From Marinobacter sediminicola (lineage in GTDB: Bacteria; Pseudomonadota; Gammaproteobacteria; Pseudomonadales; Oleiphilaceae): 64,000 nucleotides of DNA. The stretch's first letter is position 1, and each line of letters starts with the position of its first letter. A model generated the notes under the pieces. That model did no database searches and had not been told where the DNA came from. It saw only the letters and a list, made by a program, of their open reading frames with translations. Of the stretch, positions 1 through 7,904 are shown piece after piece. The stretch is from contig NZ_JAVIXR010000005.1 of NCBI RefSeq assembly GCF_031157525.1, forward strand, positions 170,972 through 234,971, given 5' to 3'. A program made the position numbers and the translations under genes.

Positions 1-1154
1 GCCGGGATACGACCACTCTTAACTACGGTGTGGCGCCGGAAGGCAATCCCTGGCTGGACGCCGAGTTCACCTTGTATCAAACGGAATCAGAAGTAGAACA
101 GAATGTAGAAGATCGCTGGGGGCGCTATTTCGGCTTCAGTCGCAGCATCGGTGGTGACGTGCGTAACACCAGTCGGCTGGGTGAGCACAGTGTGACCTAC
201 GGTGTCGATTACCGGGAAGACAAAGTGAATGCCGGTTATGCCGCTGACAAGCGAGCGGAAGAAGAAAGCGGCGATGTTCTCGGTATTTATCTACAAGCCG
301 ATGTGTGGCTCACCCAGCAGCTCCTGTTAAGTACCGGTGCTCGCTACGACGATTACAGTTTGCGTGACAATAACGATCAGACATTCAGCGAAGACGCTGT
401 CAGTCCGAACGCAAGCCTGGCCTGGCATGCACTGGAAGGCCTGACCCTGAAAGCAGGATACGCCGAAGCCTTCCGTGGGCCCATGCCACACGATGCGTTC
501 AAATTTGAAGGGGCGCAGAACGATCCGGATCTGAAAGGCGAAAAAGCCAAAAACACGGAAGTCGGTTTTGACTACGTGTATGAGAACTTCACTTTGTCCG
601 CCGAGGTGTATCGCTCTGAAGTGAAAGACGCCATTGCAGATACTCTATTTGGCCCCGCGATATACCAGAACATTGGCGATCTGGAATCTGATGGCTATCG
701 CATTGCAACCGGCTACCAGTGGAATGCCTTGAGTGCCGGCTTGAGCTTTCACAGCAATGACGCCGAAGTCGACGGCCAGCCTTTGACCGTGTACGAGCAT
801 AACCTGCTGGGCAACACCATCGGTGATACCTGGGTCGCTGACCTGACCTACCTCTGGAGCCATAACCTGGAATTTGGGTGGCAGGGCCAATTTGTGCAGG
901 GAATCGACGACCTTGAAACCACTGTGGGCACGATCGATAAGCCAGGTTACGGGGTGCACGACCTGTTCGTGAACTGGCTGCCAACGGGTAATGAAGATCT
1001 GCGTCTGACTCTGGCGGTGAAGAATGTTGGCGACAAGCAATACCTCGACCATGCCAGTAATGCCGATTATCAGGGCATAGCAGGATACGAAGGTGTTGTG
1101 GGTATGCCCGCACCCGGTCGGGATATTCGCCTTGGTTTGGCCATGCGCTTTTGA
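1..1154 (+). CDS. TonB-dependent siderophore receptor, C-terminal part (5' end outside window)
   Basis: This is the outer-membrane beta-barrel of a TonB-dependent receptor. The reading frame is already open at position 3, so the gene starts upstream of the window and the signal peptide and plug domain are not visible. About 380 residues remain, rich in alternating aromatic and polar strands, and the protein ends in Phe (GLAMRF), the usual outer-membrane barrel terminus. The NVGDKQYLDHAS stretch near the end resembles the last strands of ferric-siderophore receptors. The stop codon overlaps or directly precedes the next gene, a periplasmic binding protein, so the receptor is the first visible gene of an iron-uptake operon. 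The neighbouring asb genes suggest ferric petrobactin as ligand. That is inference from position only. Confidence 0.9.
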   Translation, partial: RDTTTLNYGVAPEGNPWLDAEFTLYQTESEVEQNVEDRWGRYFGFSRSIGGDVRNTSRLGEHSVTYGVDYREDKVNAGYAADKRAEEESGDVLGIYLQADVWLTQQLLLSTGARYDDYSLRDNNDQTFSEDAVSPNASLAWHALEGLTLKAGYAEAFRGPMPHDAFKFEGAQNDPDLKGEKAKNTEVGFDYVYENFTLSAEVYRSEVKDAIADTLFGPAIYQNIGDLESDGYRIATGYQWNALSAGLSFHSNDAEVDGQPLTVYEHNLLGNTIGDTWVADLTYLWSHNLEFGWQGQFVQGIDDLETTVGTIDKPGYGVHDLFVNWLPTGNEDLRLTLAVKNVGDKQYLDHASNADYQGIAGYEGVVGMPAPGRDIRLGLAMRF

Positions 1155-1159
1155 GGCCG

Positions 1160-2311
1160 ATGATGTTACGCATTCGATGCATAGCCGCCCTGGTGGGCGG
1201 CCTTTTCTGTTTGTGGGCTGACCTCTCTCTGGCTGCCCGCACGGTCACTGATTTAGCAGGCCGTTCGGTTGAGTTGCCAAGTGAGGTGAACCGGATCGTG
1301 CTGGGTGAAAGCCGCTATATCCCGGCGCTTGCCATACTGGACGGAGACGCGCTACCCGACCGCTTGGCCGGCATGCTGCCGGATTTCGAGATGACCGATC
1401 CGGGCGGTTACGCCCAGTATCTGAAAGCCTTCCCCGGACTGGCGGATGTGCCCCGGGTAGGGCACGCCTCAGCCGACAGTTTCAGCCTGGAAAGCGTGCT
1501 TGGTCTGGGTGCCGATCTGGCTATCTTCAGCCTGGAGGGACACGGCCCTGGGGCTCGGAACAAGATGCTGATCGATCAGCTGCAGCGTGCCGGTGTTTCT
1601 GTGGTATTCATCGACTTTCGCCAGAACCCGCTGGTGAACACGCCAAAAAGCATGGCGCTTCTGGGTGAGGTGCTCGGGCGACAGGAGGAAGCGCAAACAT
1701 TCAACCGGTTTTACCAGCGGGAACTGGCAAAGGTGACCGATGTGGTTGTGCAGATTCCCGAAACTGATTGGCCGAGGGTCTTCCTCCATAGCCGTTTGGG
1801 ACTGCACGACAGCTGCTGTGAAACCATGGTGGAAGGCATGATGGGGCATTTTCTCAAGGCCGCGGGCGCGCGCAACGTGGCGGAAGGGAAGGTGCCGGGT
1901 GTGAGCGGGGTGCTGAACCTGGAATACCTGATCAGCAACCCGCCGGACTACTATGTGGCGACCGCTATCGGCTCCCGCAAATACACCACCTCGGAATCCG
2001 ACTACAGCTACGTGATGCTGGGCGCTGGTATCGATACGGCGACAGCCCGGGCTTCACTGGCACAAGCCACTGATCGACCCGGACTGCGAGCGGTAGAACC
2101 CATCCGCGAAGGCAGGGCCATGGCCATTTGGCACCACTTTTATAACACCCCCATGAACGTCGTCGCAGTGCAGGCACTGGCCCGCTGGTTTCACCCGGAA
2201 GCCTTTTCGGAACTGGATCCGGAGGCCACACTGGCGGAATTCTACCAGCGCTTTCAGCCGATCGAACTGGGTGGTATCTACTGGGTTCGCGCCCGGGAGC
2301 CAGCTGAATGA
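1160..2311 (+). CDS. ABC transporter periplasmic substrate-binding protein (ferric siderophore)
   Basis: A cluster A-2 type (FepB/BtuF-like) binding protein that would deliver the ferric siderophore from the receptor to the inner-membrane transporter. Residues 1-28 form a signal peptide (basic start, hydrophobic core, cleavage near LSLAAR). It is followed by the VTDLAGRSVELPSEVNRIV opening typical of iron-siderophore binding proteins, and length (about 383 residues) fits the family. A TGAGG ribosome binding site at 1152-1156 sits 3 and 6 nt before two consecutive ATG codons (1160, 1163). A TTG at 1151 that would overlap the receptor stop is less likely. A CC pair near residue 215 is unusual for a periplasmic protein and could be a disulfide or a lipid-free metal contact. 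The stop overlaps the permease start by 4 nt. Confidence 0.9.
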   Translation: MMLRIRCIAALVGGLFCLWADLSLAARTVTDLAGRSVELPSEVNRIVLGESRYIPALAILDGDALPDRLAGMLPDFEMTDPGGYAQYLKAFPGLADVPRVGHASADSFSLESVLGLGADLAIFSLEGHGPGARNKMLIDQLQRAGVSVVFIDFRQNPLVNTPKSMALLGEVLGRQEEAQTFNRFYQRELAKVTDVVVQIPETDWPRVFLHSRLGLHDSCCETMVEGMMGHFLKAAGARNVAEGKVPGVSGVLNLEYLISNPPDYYVATAIGSRKYTTSESDYSYVMLGAGIDTATARASLAQATDRPGLRAVEPIREGRAMAIWHHFYNTPMNVVAVQALARWFHPEAFSELDPEATLAEFYQRFQPIELGGIYWVRAREPAE

Positions 2312-3402
2312 GTTCAGTGTCTCCGGCGCAAATGACTAAATTGGGCGACTCTGCCCCTCGCACAACACTGGCAAGCGAATACCGGCGTTTTGTCTTGCGC
2401 CGTGTTGTGTGTCTGGTGGCTTTGGCAGTGGTGGCGGTGGTGGCCTTGCTGGTGGACATAGCCAGTGGGCCCTCCATGCTGGGCTTGGCCGATGTGGTTC
2501 ATGGTTTGTTGAACCCTGAAAGCATCGACGCCGGTACCCGCGTCATCATTGAGGACATTCGTTTGCCTTATGCCTTGATGGCCGTGGTGGTAGGGGCTTG
2601 TTTAGGCCTCGCGGGGGCAGAGATGCAAACGGTGTTGAACAACCCGCTTGCCAGCCCCTTTACCCTGGGTGTGGGGGCGGCGGCTACGCTTGGTGCGTCG
2701 CTGGTGATCGCCTTCAATCTTTCCTTTCTTGGGCTGGCGGCCCATATTTTGTTGCCGTTGTCGGCATTTGTGTTTGCGGCCGTGGCATCGCTGTTGATTC
2801 TGATTCTGTCGCGCTCTCTGGGCGCCTCGGTGCATGCAGTAGTGTTGTTCGGCATTGCTCTGCTGTTTGGTATTAACGCCGTGGTGGGGTTGATCCAGTT
2901 TGTTGCAGATGCCGAATCAGTGCAGCAAATTGTGTTCTGGACCATGGGCAGTCTGGCCCGGGCGAGTCTGGATAAAGTACTGATTGTGGCGTTGGTGCTG
3001 GCAATCTGTTTGCCCTTTTCATTGCGTAATGCCTGGGCCATGACTTTGTTGCGCAGCGGTGAAGAACAGGCCCGGAGCCTGGGTATTCGCGTTGAGCGGC
3101 TGCGCCTGACGGTGTTGATGCGCGTCAGCCTGCTCACTGCGGCAGCCATGTGTTTTGTGGGGGAAATAGGGTTTATTGGCTTGGTGGCGCCCCATATTGC
3201 CCGCCTGATGCTGGGCGAAGACCATCGGTTTTTGCTCCCGGGCAGTGCCCTTGCCGGTGCGGTGCTGCTGTCGCTGTCATCCATTGCCAGTAAATTGCTG
3301 GTGCCGGGCGTAGTGTTGCCGGTGGGCATTGTCACCGCATTGGTGGGGATTCCGCTGTTTATCCTGCTGATCATTGGCCGCAGCCGGAGGGTCGCCTTGT
3401 GA
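2308..3402 (+). CDS. FecCD-family siderophore ABC transporter permease
   Basis: Inner-membrane permease of an iron-siderophore ABC importer, 364 residues. It has a cytoplasmic N-terminus of about 30 residues followed by roughly nine or ten hydrophobic segments. The family landmark near residue 105, GAEMQTVLNNPLASPFTLG, is clear. The C-terminal part has GFIGLVAPHIARLMLGEDHR, the loop that contacts the ATPase in FecCD/BtuC proteins. A second permease gene is absent, so the channel should be a homodimer as in BtuCD. Start ATG overlaps the binding-protein stop (ATGA) and its own stop overlaps the GTG of the ATPase, indicating one translationally coupled operon. Confidence 0.93.
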   Translation: MSSVSPAQMTKLGDSAPRTTLASEYRRFVLRRVVCLVALAVVAVVALLVDIASGPSMLGLADVVHGLLNPESIDAGTRVIIEDIRLPYALMAVVVGACLGLAGAEMQTVLNNPLASPFTLGVGAAATLGASLVIAFNLSFLGLAAHILLPLSAFVFAAVASLLILILSRSLGASVHAVVLFGIALLFGINAVVGLIQFVADAESVQQIVFWTMGSLARASLDKVLIVALVLAICLPFSLRNAWAMTLLRSGEEQARSLGIRVERLRLTVLMRVSLLTAAAMCFVGEIGFIGLVAPHIARLMLGEDHRFLLPGSALAGAVLLSLSSIASKLLVPGVVLPVGIVTALVGIPLFILLIIGRSRRVAL

Positions 3403-4184
3403 CCCTGAAGCTGAAGTCCGTTACCGCAGGCTATCGAAATCACGCTGTATTCAGCAACCTGTCACTGCCGGAAATACCTGCGGGTGCATTGGTGGCCGTG
3501 ATTGGGCCGAATGCGGTGGGTAAGTCGACATTGCTGAAGTCCATCGCGGGTTTACTGCCCATCTCCGGCACCATGACCTTCGCCGGGGAAAATCTGGCGG
3601 GGCTCACATCCCATCAGCGTACCCGCCGTGTTGGCTATCTGCCTCAGCCGTTGCCGCAAGCTATCCCGCTGGTGGCCTACGAAACCGTGTTCAGTGCCTG
3701 CCGCTCGGCCCGGGGCGACTGGTCCCGCGAAGAGACCGAACAGGCCATCGAAGAGGTGTTCGACACGCTGGGCATTCGCCAGCTCGCCCTGCGGCGGCTA
3801 TCGGAAATGTCGGGAGGTCAGCGGCAAATGGTGGGCTTGGCGCAGGTATTGGTGCGCCAGACGCCTTTGATGCTTTTGGATGAGCCCACCAGTGCGCTGG
3901 ACCTGCACTGGCAACTGAACGTGCTCAACGCCGTGCGCGATGCCACCAATCAAGAACGATCTGTGGCGTTGGTGGCGTGCCACGACCTTAACCTGGCGTT
4001 GCGTTATTGCGACCAGGTGTTGGTGTTATCGCCCGGCGGTCAGGCCGAACTCGGCACGCCGGAACAAGTGTTAACGCCGGATTTACTGGCCCGCACTTAC
4101 GGCATTGAAGCCCGTATTGAACGCTGTTCGCAAGGCCAACCCATTGTGCTGGCGGACCGCCCCTTGCCCGCCGGTGTTCGCTGA
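3399..4184 (+). CDS. Siderophore ABC transporter ATP-binding protein
   Basis: Cytoplasmic ATPase subunit that powers siderophore import. Visible motifs in order are Walker A GPNAVGKST (residues 36-44), the Q-loop region GYLPQPLPQ, the signature MSGGQRQ (about 140), Walker B LMLLDEPTSALD, and the switch histidine in VACHDLNLAL. The 261-residue length matches FepC/FhuC-type proteins. The start is GTG at 3399, overlapping the permease stop by 4 nt. A good Shine-Dalgarno is not obvious, which is normal for coupled genes. It completes a set of receptor, binding protein, permease and ATPase that lies convergent to the siderophore biosynthesis genes. Confidence 0.95.
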   Translation: MTLKLKSVTAGYRNHAVFSNLSLPEIPAGALVAVIGPNAVGKSTLLKSIAGLLPISGTMTFAGENLAGLTSHQRTRRVGYLPQPLPQAIPLVAYETVFSACRSARGDWSREETEQAIEEVFDTLGIRQLALRRLSEMSGGQRQMVGLAQVLVRQTPLMLLDEPTSALDLHWQLNVLNAVRDATNQERSVALVACHDLNLALRYCDQVLVLSPGGQAELGTPEQVLTPDLLARTYGIEARIERCSQGQPIVLADRPLPAGVR

Positions 4185-4200
4185 ATCCAAGGAGATTGTT

Positions 4201-4491
4201 ATGCCGTTTATGAACGCTCAAGTATCCACTGCAAACCCCAGCCGTTTGATTAACCGCTTGTGCAAACATTTCAGCCACAAGATTGAAGCCGAGTGGACGG
4301 AAACCAACGGCTTACTTACCTTCTCCATCGGAGAGTGCCGGTTGAGCACTCTGAACGGAGCGCTGGCGCTGGAATGCCAGTCACCCACGGTGGAAGAACT
4401 GGAAGAGCTGGGGCAGGTGGTGGCGTCCCACCTCATCCGCTTTGCTGGCGATGAGGTGGCCGAGGTTCAGTGGAACCCCGCGACTGCCTGA
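4201..4491 (+). CDS. DUF2218 family protein
   Basis: Small cytoplasmic protein of 96 residues with the layout of the DUF2218 family, which is often found beside siderophore uptake genes and has no assigned biochemical role. It begins at ATG 4201 behind an AAGGAGA ribosome binding site, 16 nt after the ATPase stop, so it is the last gene of the uptake operon. Conserved-looking parts are the SRLINRLCKHFSHKIE start and the RFAGDEVAEVQW end. Its last 25 nt overlap the 3' end of asbF on the other strand, so transcripts of uptake and biosynthesis converge here. Family assignment is from memory of the pattern and moderately sure. Confidence 0.8.
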   Translation: MPFMNAQVSTANPSRLINRLCKHFSHKIEAEWTETNGLLTFSIGECRLSTLNGALALECQSPTVEELEELGQVVASHLIRFAGDEVAEVQWNPATA

Positions 4492-5336
4492 TGCTGAGTG
4501 CATTGCTCTGCCAGCACCTTGCGTAGCTGGCGGAGATCGCTGTTCAGTACCCGGTAGCTGTCTGCCCCGAACCATTCCAAAGACACGTCTAAGTCGATGC
4601 CTTCCGATTGCCAAGCCCCCAGCTCCGCCAGTATGGGGCGGTAGTCACACGCTCCCTCCAAGACCGGCACCATGCCCTCACGCGTACCCGCCGGCGAATA
4701 CACGTTGGCCGGGGCAAACACGCCAAGCTGGCTGTGTTGTTGAATGTTCTTGAAGTGACAGTGGTGTACCCAGGGCGCCAGCTGCTTTAGCGCGGCCAGC
4801 GGGTTGGCACCGGATTCCCAAACGTGCAGAACGTCAAAATTGATCCCTAACGCCGGGTGATCGATGTCGCTTAACAGTTCGAGGGTGGAGCCCACGGTGT
4901 CGGCCAAGGTGCCCGGGTGAGTTTCCAGCATCAAAGAAAGACCTTCTTCAGCCACGTACTGGGTCAGCGTTTGCAGCCGCCGGGTCATAGCCTGGCGCTG
5001 GCTGGGCGAAACCTCGTCACTGCCCAAGGGCCCGGCAAAGGTGCGCACCTTGTTTGCGTGCCAGCGCTTTGCCAGTTGACAGGCCTCCCGGGTTTTACGA
5101 AGTGCTTCGGCTTCGCTGCCATCCAGCGGCAGATAATCGCTGACCATCGGAATGCGCAGCCCCTGGCGTTCTATCCAATGGCCGTCCAAAGCGGGTTGCC
5201 GGTCCAGATGGCGCGCGTGCACGGCCCAGAGTTCAATGCCGTCGAAGTCGTTGCGTTTGGCCCAGTCGGCCAGCTCCGGTAACGACACCAGATGGTGCCG
5301 GAACGAGATGGTACACAGGTGAAAACGGATCATCAC
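4467..5336 (-). CDS. asbF: 3-dehydroshikimate dehydratase (petrobactin biosynthesis AsbF)
   Basis: AsbF-type TIM-barrel enzyme that converts 3-dehydroshikimate to 3,4-dihydroxybenzoate, the unusual catechol of petrobactin. The N-terminus LCTISFRHHLVSL, followed by FDGIELWAVHARHL, closely resembles characterised Bacillus AsbF. Metal-site candidates are the Glu in MLETHPG, the Asp in NFDVLHVWE, the His in HHCHFKN and the Glu in VSLEWFG. The 289-residue length fits. It is the last gene of the asb operon, with ATG overlapping the asbE stop by 4 nt, and its 3' end overlaps the DUF2218 gene. Its substrate comes from the shikimate pathway, which links siderophore output to aromatic metabolism encoded elsewhere in this window. 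Confidence 0.92.
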   Translation of the reverse strand: MMIRFHLCTISFRHHLVSLPELADWAKRNDFDGIELWAVHARHLDRQPALDGHWIERQGLRIPMVSDYLPLDGSEAEALRKTREACQLAKRWHANKVRTFAGPLGSDEVSPSQRQAMTRRLQTLTQYVAEEGLSLMLETHPGTLADTVGSTLELLSDIDHPALGINFDVLHVWESGANPLAALKQLAPWVHHCHFKNIQQHSQLGVFAPANVYSPAGTREGMVPVLEGACDYRPILAELGAWQSEGIDLDVSLEWFGADSYRVLNSDLRQLRKVLAEQCTQHQAVAGFH

Positions 5337-6346
5337 AGCACCTCCAGATGGGCGTGTTCGGTATCGGTTCGTGGCACACCGATGTTGCGGTAACGCTGCC
5401 AGTCATCGAACAATCCCAGCAGGCTGGCTTTGATGGCGAACTCCCGCTCATCCTGTTCATTAAACAGTTGCTCAACACTGGCCAGCAGGTCGTTATTGCC
5501 GGACATCACCAGCTTCAAGGCGCGGAATTGGATCTGCGTGTAGGTTTTCACGAGCCGTTCGATATCTTCACAGATCGATTCAAACCAGGGCGCGCCTTCC
5601 GCTTGTTTGCCTTGGTCTTCGAGTAGCCAGGCGAAGGCGTGTTCATAGGCGTACTTGCGAATCGCCATCACCGGAATTTCCCGGAAGGCGTGGGGCAGGT
5701 TTGCCAGCGGTTGGCTGGCGTCTGGCCCGGTATGGGCACGAAGGATGCGCCGCAGGGCATCGGTGAACGGGTTGTGGTTGGTCTTCATGCATTGCGCGAA
5801 ATAAGCGGCAACGGTTTCCGCCGGGGTGTGACGTATGGCCAGGCCATCAAAATAGAAGCCACCGGCGGCAGCCGGAGACCGCACTGACTCCAGAATCCGG
5901 GCTTTTGGCAATACCCCTTCCCAACGGAAGTCCGGGTCAGACATGAACCATTCATCGGGGTTGTCGGTGGTTTCCAGCATCACGTAGTGCGGAAACGGAT
6001 TCTGGTGAAACTTGTTTTCCCGTTCGGGCAGCCGGTACAAGTCGAGCATCACCATCACCTGCCGATCCGAGGGCCGGTTTTCCACCAGCGACACCAGCGT
6101 TTGAATGTTGGTTTCTTTGTCGGCCTCATGGTTGTACCAAGGCTCAATGCTGATGCCGTACAACAGCTTGTACCAATCTCGGAATTCGTTATGGCGGGTG
6201 TGGGGTGAGTGGTACGACAGCTCCATGGCATCATTCACCGAAAAATCGGCATCCCAAACGCCGAAGTAAAACGGGCGGTGGTCTACCCCGGGCGTGCGTT
6301 TGATGATTTCGCACACGCAACTGACAAAACAGTGCACCTTGATCAC
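5333..6346 (-). CDS. asbE: Petrobactin biosynthesis protein AsbE
   Basis: In the Bacillus petrobactin pathway AsbE transfers 3,4-dihydroxybenzoyl from the carrier protein AsbD to a primary amine of spermidine or a spermidine-citrate intermediate. This 337-residue protein is assigned mainly by its position in a perfectly conserved asbA-F order. Its sequence begins MIKVHCFVSCVCEI and has a butirosin-H-like N-terminal look (FYFGVWDADF) without obvious nucleotide-binding or methyltransferase motifs. It overlaps asbD upstream and asbF downstream by 4 nt each, so the three are translationally coupled. Sequence divergence from Bacillus means substrate detail is inferred. Confidence 0.85.
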   Translation of the reverse strand: MIKVHCFVSCVCEIIKRTPGVDHRPFYFGVWDADFSVNDAMELSYHSPHTRHNEFRDWYKLLYGISIEPWYNHEADKETNIQTLVSLVENRPSDRQVMVMLDLYRLPERENKFHQNPFPHYVMLETTDNPDEWFMSDPDFRWEGVLPKARILESVRSPAAAGGFYFDGLAIRHTPAETVAAYFAQCMKTNHNPFTDALRRILRAHTGPDASQPLANLPHAFREIPVMAIRKYAYEHAFAWLLEDQGKQAEGAPWFESICEDIERLVKTYTQIQFRALKLVMSGNNDLLASVEQLFNEQDEREFAIKASLLGLFDDWQRYRNIGVPRTDTEHAHLEVL

Positions 6347-6606
6347 AGGGACGGCTCCTTGTGGTCGTTAGCAACCAGCAGTCCGGCCAGATCATCCACG
6401 CTTTCCAGTTGGTGGGTCAGTAAGGTTTCCTCCGGCAGGTTGAGGCCGTGTTCCAACTCAAGATGCACGATTAGCTGCAACAGCATGATGGAATCAATGG
6501 CCAAGTCGGCGTTTAGCCGGGCACTGCCCGTGAAGGCGGACAGTCGCGCGTTGGGCAGATGCTGCTGGAGAACGGCCTTGATGGCAGCGTGGCGGTTGGT
6601 GCTCAT
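6343..6606 (-). CDS. asbD: Aryl/acyl carrier protein AsbD
   Basis: Stand-alone carrier protein of 87 residues that would hold 3,4-dihydroxybenzoate as a phosphopantetheinyl thioester. The phosphopantetheine serine is Ser39 in the motif LAIDSIMLLQL, in the expected DS(I/L)ML form. Size and helix pattern fit an acyl carrier fold. It lies between the AMP ligase asbC and the transferase asbE, with 4-nt overlaps on both sides, which matches the order of loading and transfer. No phosphopantetheinyl transferase gene is visible in the window, so the activating enzyme must be encoded elsewhere. Confidence 0.9.
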   Translation of the reverse strand: MSTNRHAAIKAVLQQHLPNARLSAFTGSARLNADLAIDSIMLLQLIVHLELEHGLNLPEETLLTHQLESVDDLAGLLVANDHKEPSL

Positions 6607-7904
6607 GCGGGCACCTCCTCAGCAACGGTATTGGCGGGTGCTTCGCTCAGCAGCCGTCGGCTGACCTTGCCGTTAGGCAGGCGCGGAATGGTTTCGACCT
6701 GCTCGATGAAGGCGGGCACCTGATGAGGCGACAGGTGTTCACGGCTCCACTGTTTCAGCTGATCGATATCCAGTTCGGCATCGGCCACGAAACGCAGGCA
6801 CACCCGCTCACCGGCAAAGCTGTCGGCTTGCTTATAGGCCACCGCTTCCCTTATGCCCGGATAGCTCAGGTATACGTCTTCCACCGCGCCGGGGTAAACG
6901 TTGATCCCCGCCACGTTAATGGTGTCGTCGGTGCGCGCCAGAAAGTGCAGTTGGCCGTGGGCGTCGAAATAGCCCAGATCCCGGGTATAAATCTGCTGGC
7001 CGCTGCCTTTGATGGTAATTAGCACCTCGTCGGGCTGCTTTGCGGAGGTGCCCGCAACCATAGAGACATGGGGCAGGGGCGTGCCCAGCAAGTCGGGCTC
7101 GGTCACGTTCGCCGTGAGCGCAACACAACCGGCTTCCGAGCAACCGTATTGCTGGCACAGCCGTTTGCAGCGATCCCTGAGCTGATTCAATACCGGGGCA
7201 GGCAAAGGCGCGCCGGACAGCATCACGGTATGCAGCGTCTCGCTGGGCGGCAGTATGCGGATCAATAAACTGACCAGTGTTGGGGAGGCGTAAAGCAGAT
7301 GTTCCGGCACCGAGCGCAGCCGGGACAAAATGAACCGGGGGTTCAGATTGGTCACCACATGCGGGGTGGCACCCCGTTCCAGTGCTGCTAATACGCCACA
7401 GATCAAACCGTAGGAATGGGTAACCGGGCAGGCCACCACCGGTGTGAGTGGCTGGGCTTCGGTGAAGTGGTCAACGTAGGCCGTAAGCTCTCGGTCAATA
7501 TCCCGCCAGGAGCGGGTAATGGTCTTGGGTTTACCGGTGGTACCAGAGCTCAGCTGTATTAACTCGCCACCGTTGCTTTGGGTCGGATTCGTGGGAGCTT
7601 CTAGGGCCTCGGGAGTGGCATCGCGCAGGTTGTCCCCGAACAGGAAATGGCTACAGCCGGTGTCGATGGCCAACGCTTTTGCCGCTTGCCGGGGCGTGCC
7701 CGGATGAATGGGCAGCACGCTGGCGCCTAACGGTTTCAGCCAAAGGCATAAGGCCAGCCAGTGGGCGGTGTCTTGCAGGCACACCGCCAAGCGGCAGTTG
7801 GTGGGGTCTTGAAACGGGCCGGAGTCAGCCAGTGGCGCCACAATACGGTCGCAATCGTCTTGGCTGTAAGGGGTGTTATCAACGTAAAACAAAGTGTTGG
7901 TCAC
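6603..7904 (-). CDS. asbC: 3,4-dihydroxybenzoate-AMP ligase AsbC
   Basis: Adenylate-forming enzyme (ANL superfamily) that activates 3,4-dihydroxybenzoate and loads it on AsbD. The P-loop-like motif QLSSGTTGKPKT is intact near residue 120. Further core motifs follow: QQYGCSEAGCVA, YTRDLGYFDAHGQLHFLARTD, and a C-terminal lysine in PNGKVSRRLL. The best start is GTG at 7904, which overlaps the asbB stop as GTGA and gives 433 residues. A longer reading from ATG 7982 would run deep into asbB and is less likely. It is shorter than many acyl-CoA ligases, as expected for AsbC-type proteins. Confidence 0.9.
   Translation of the reverse strand: MTNTLFYVDNTPYSQDDCDRIVAPLADSGPFQDPTNCRLAVCLQDTAHWLALCLWLKPLGASVLPIHPGTPRQAAKALAIDTGCSHFLFGDNLRDATPEALEAPTNPTQSNGGELIQLSSGTTGKPKTITRSWRDIDRELTAYVDHFTEAQPLTPVVACPVTHSYGLICGVLAALERGATPHVVTNLNPRFILSRLRSVPEHLLYASPTLVSLLIRILPPSETLHTVMLSGAPLPAPVLNQLRDRCKRLCQQYGCSEAGCVALTANVTEPDLLGTPLPHVSMVAGTSAKQPDEVLITIKGSGQQIYTRDLGYFDAHGQLHFLARTDDTINVAGINVYPGAVEDVYLSYPGIREAVAYKQADSFAGERVCLRFVADAELDIDQLKQWSREHLSPHQVPAFIEQVETIPRLPNGKVSRRLLSEAPANTVAEEVPA

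Noticed and set aside
589..1248. Long antisense frames over the receptor gene
   Set aside because: Shadow frames of a GC-rich gene; Arg/Pro/Ser-rich products without homology.
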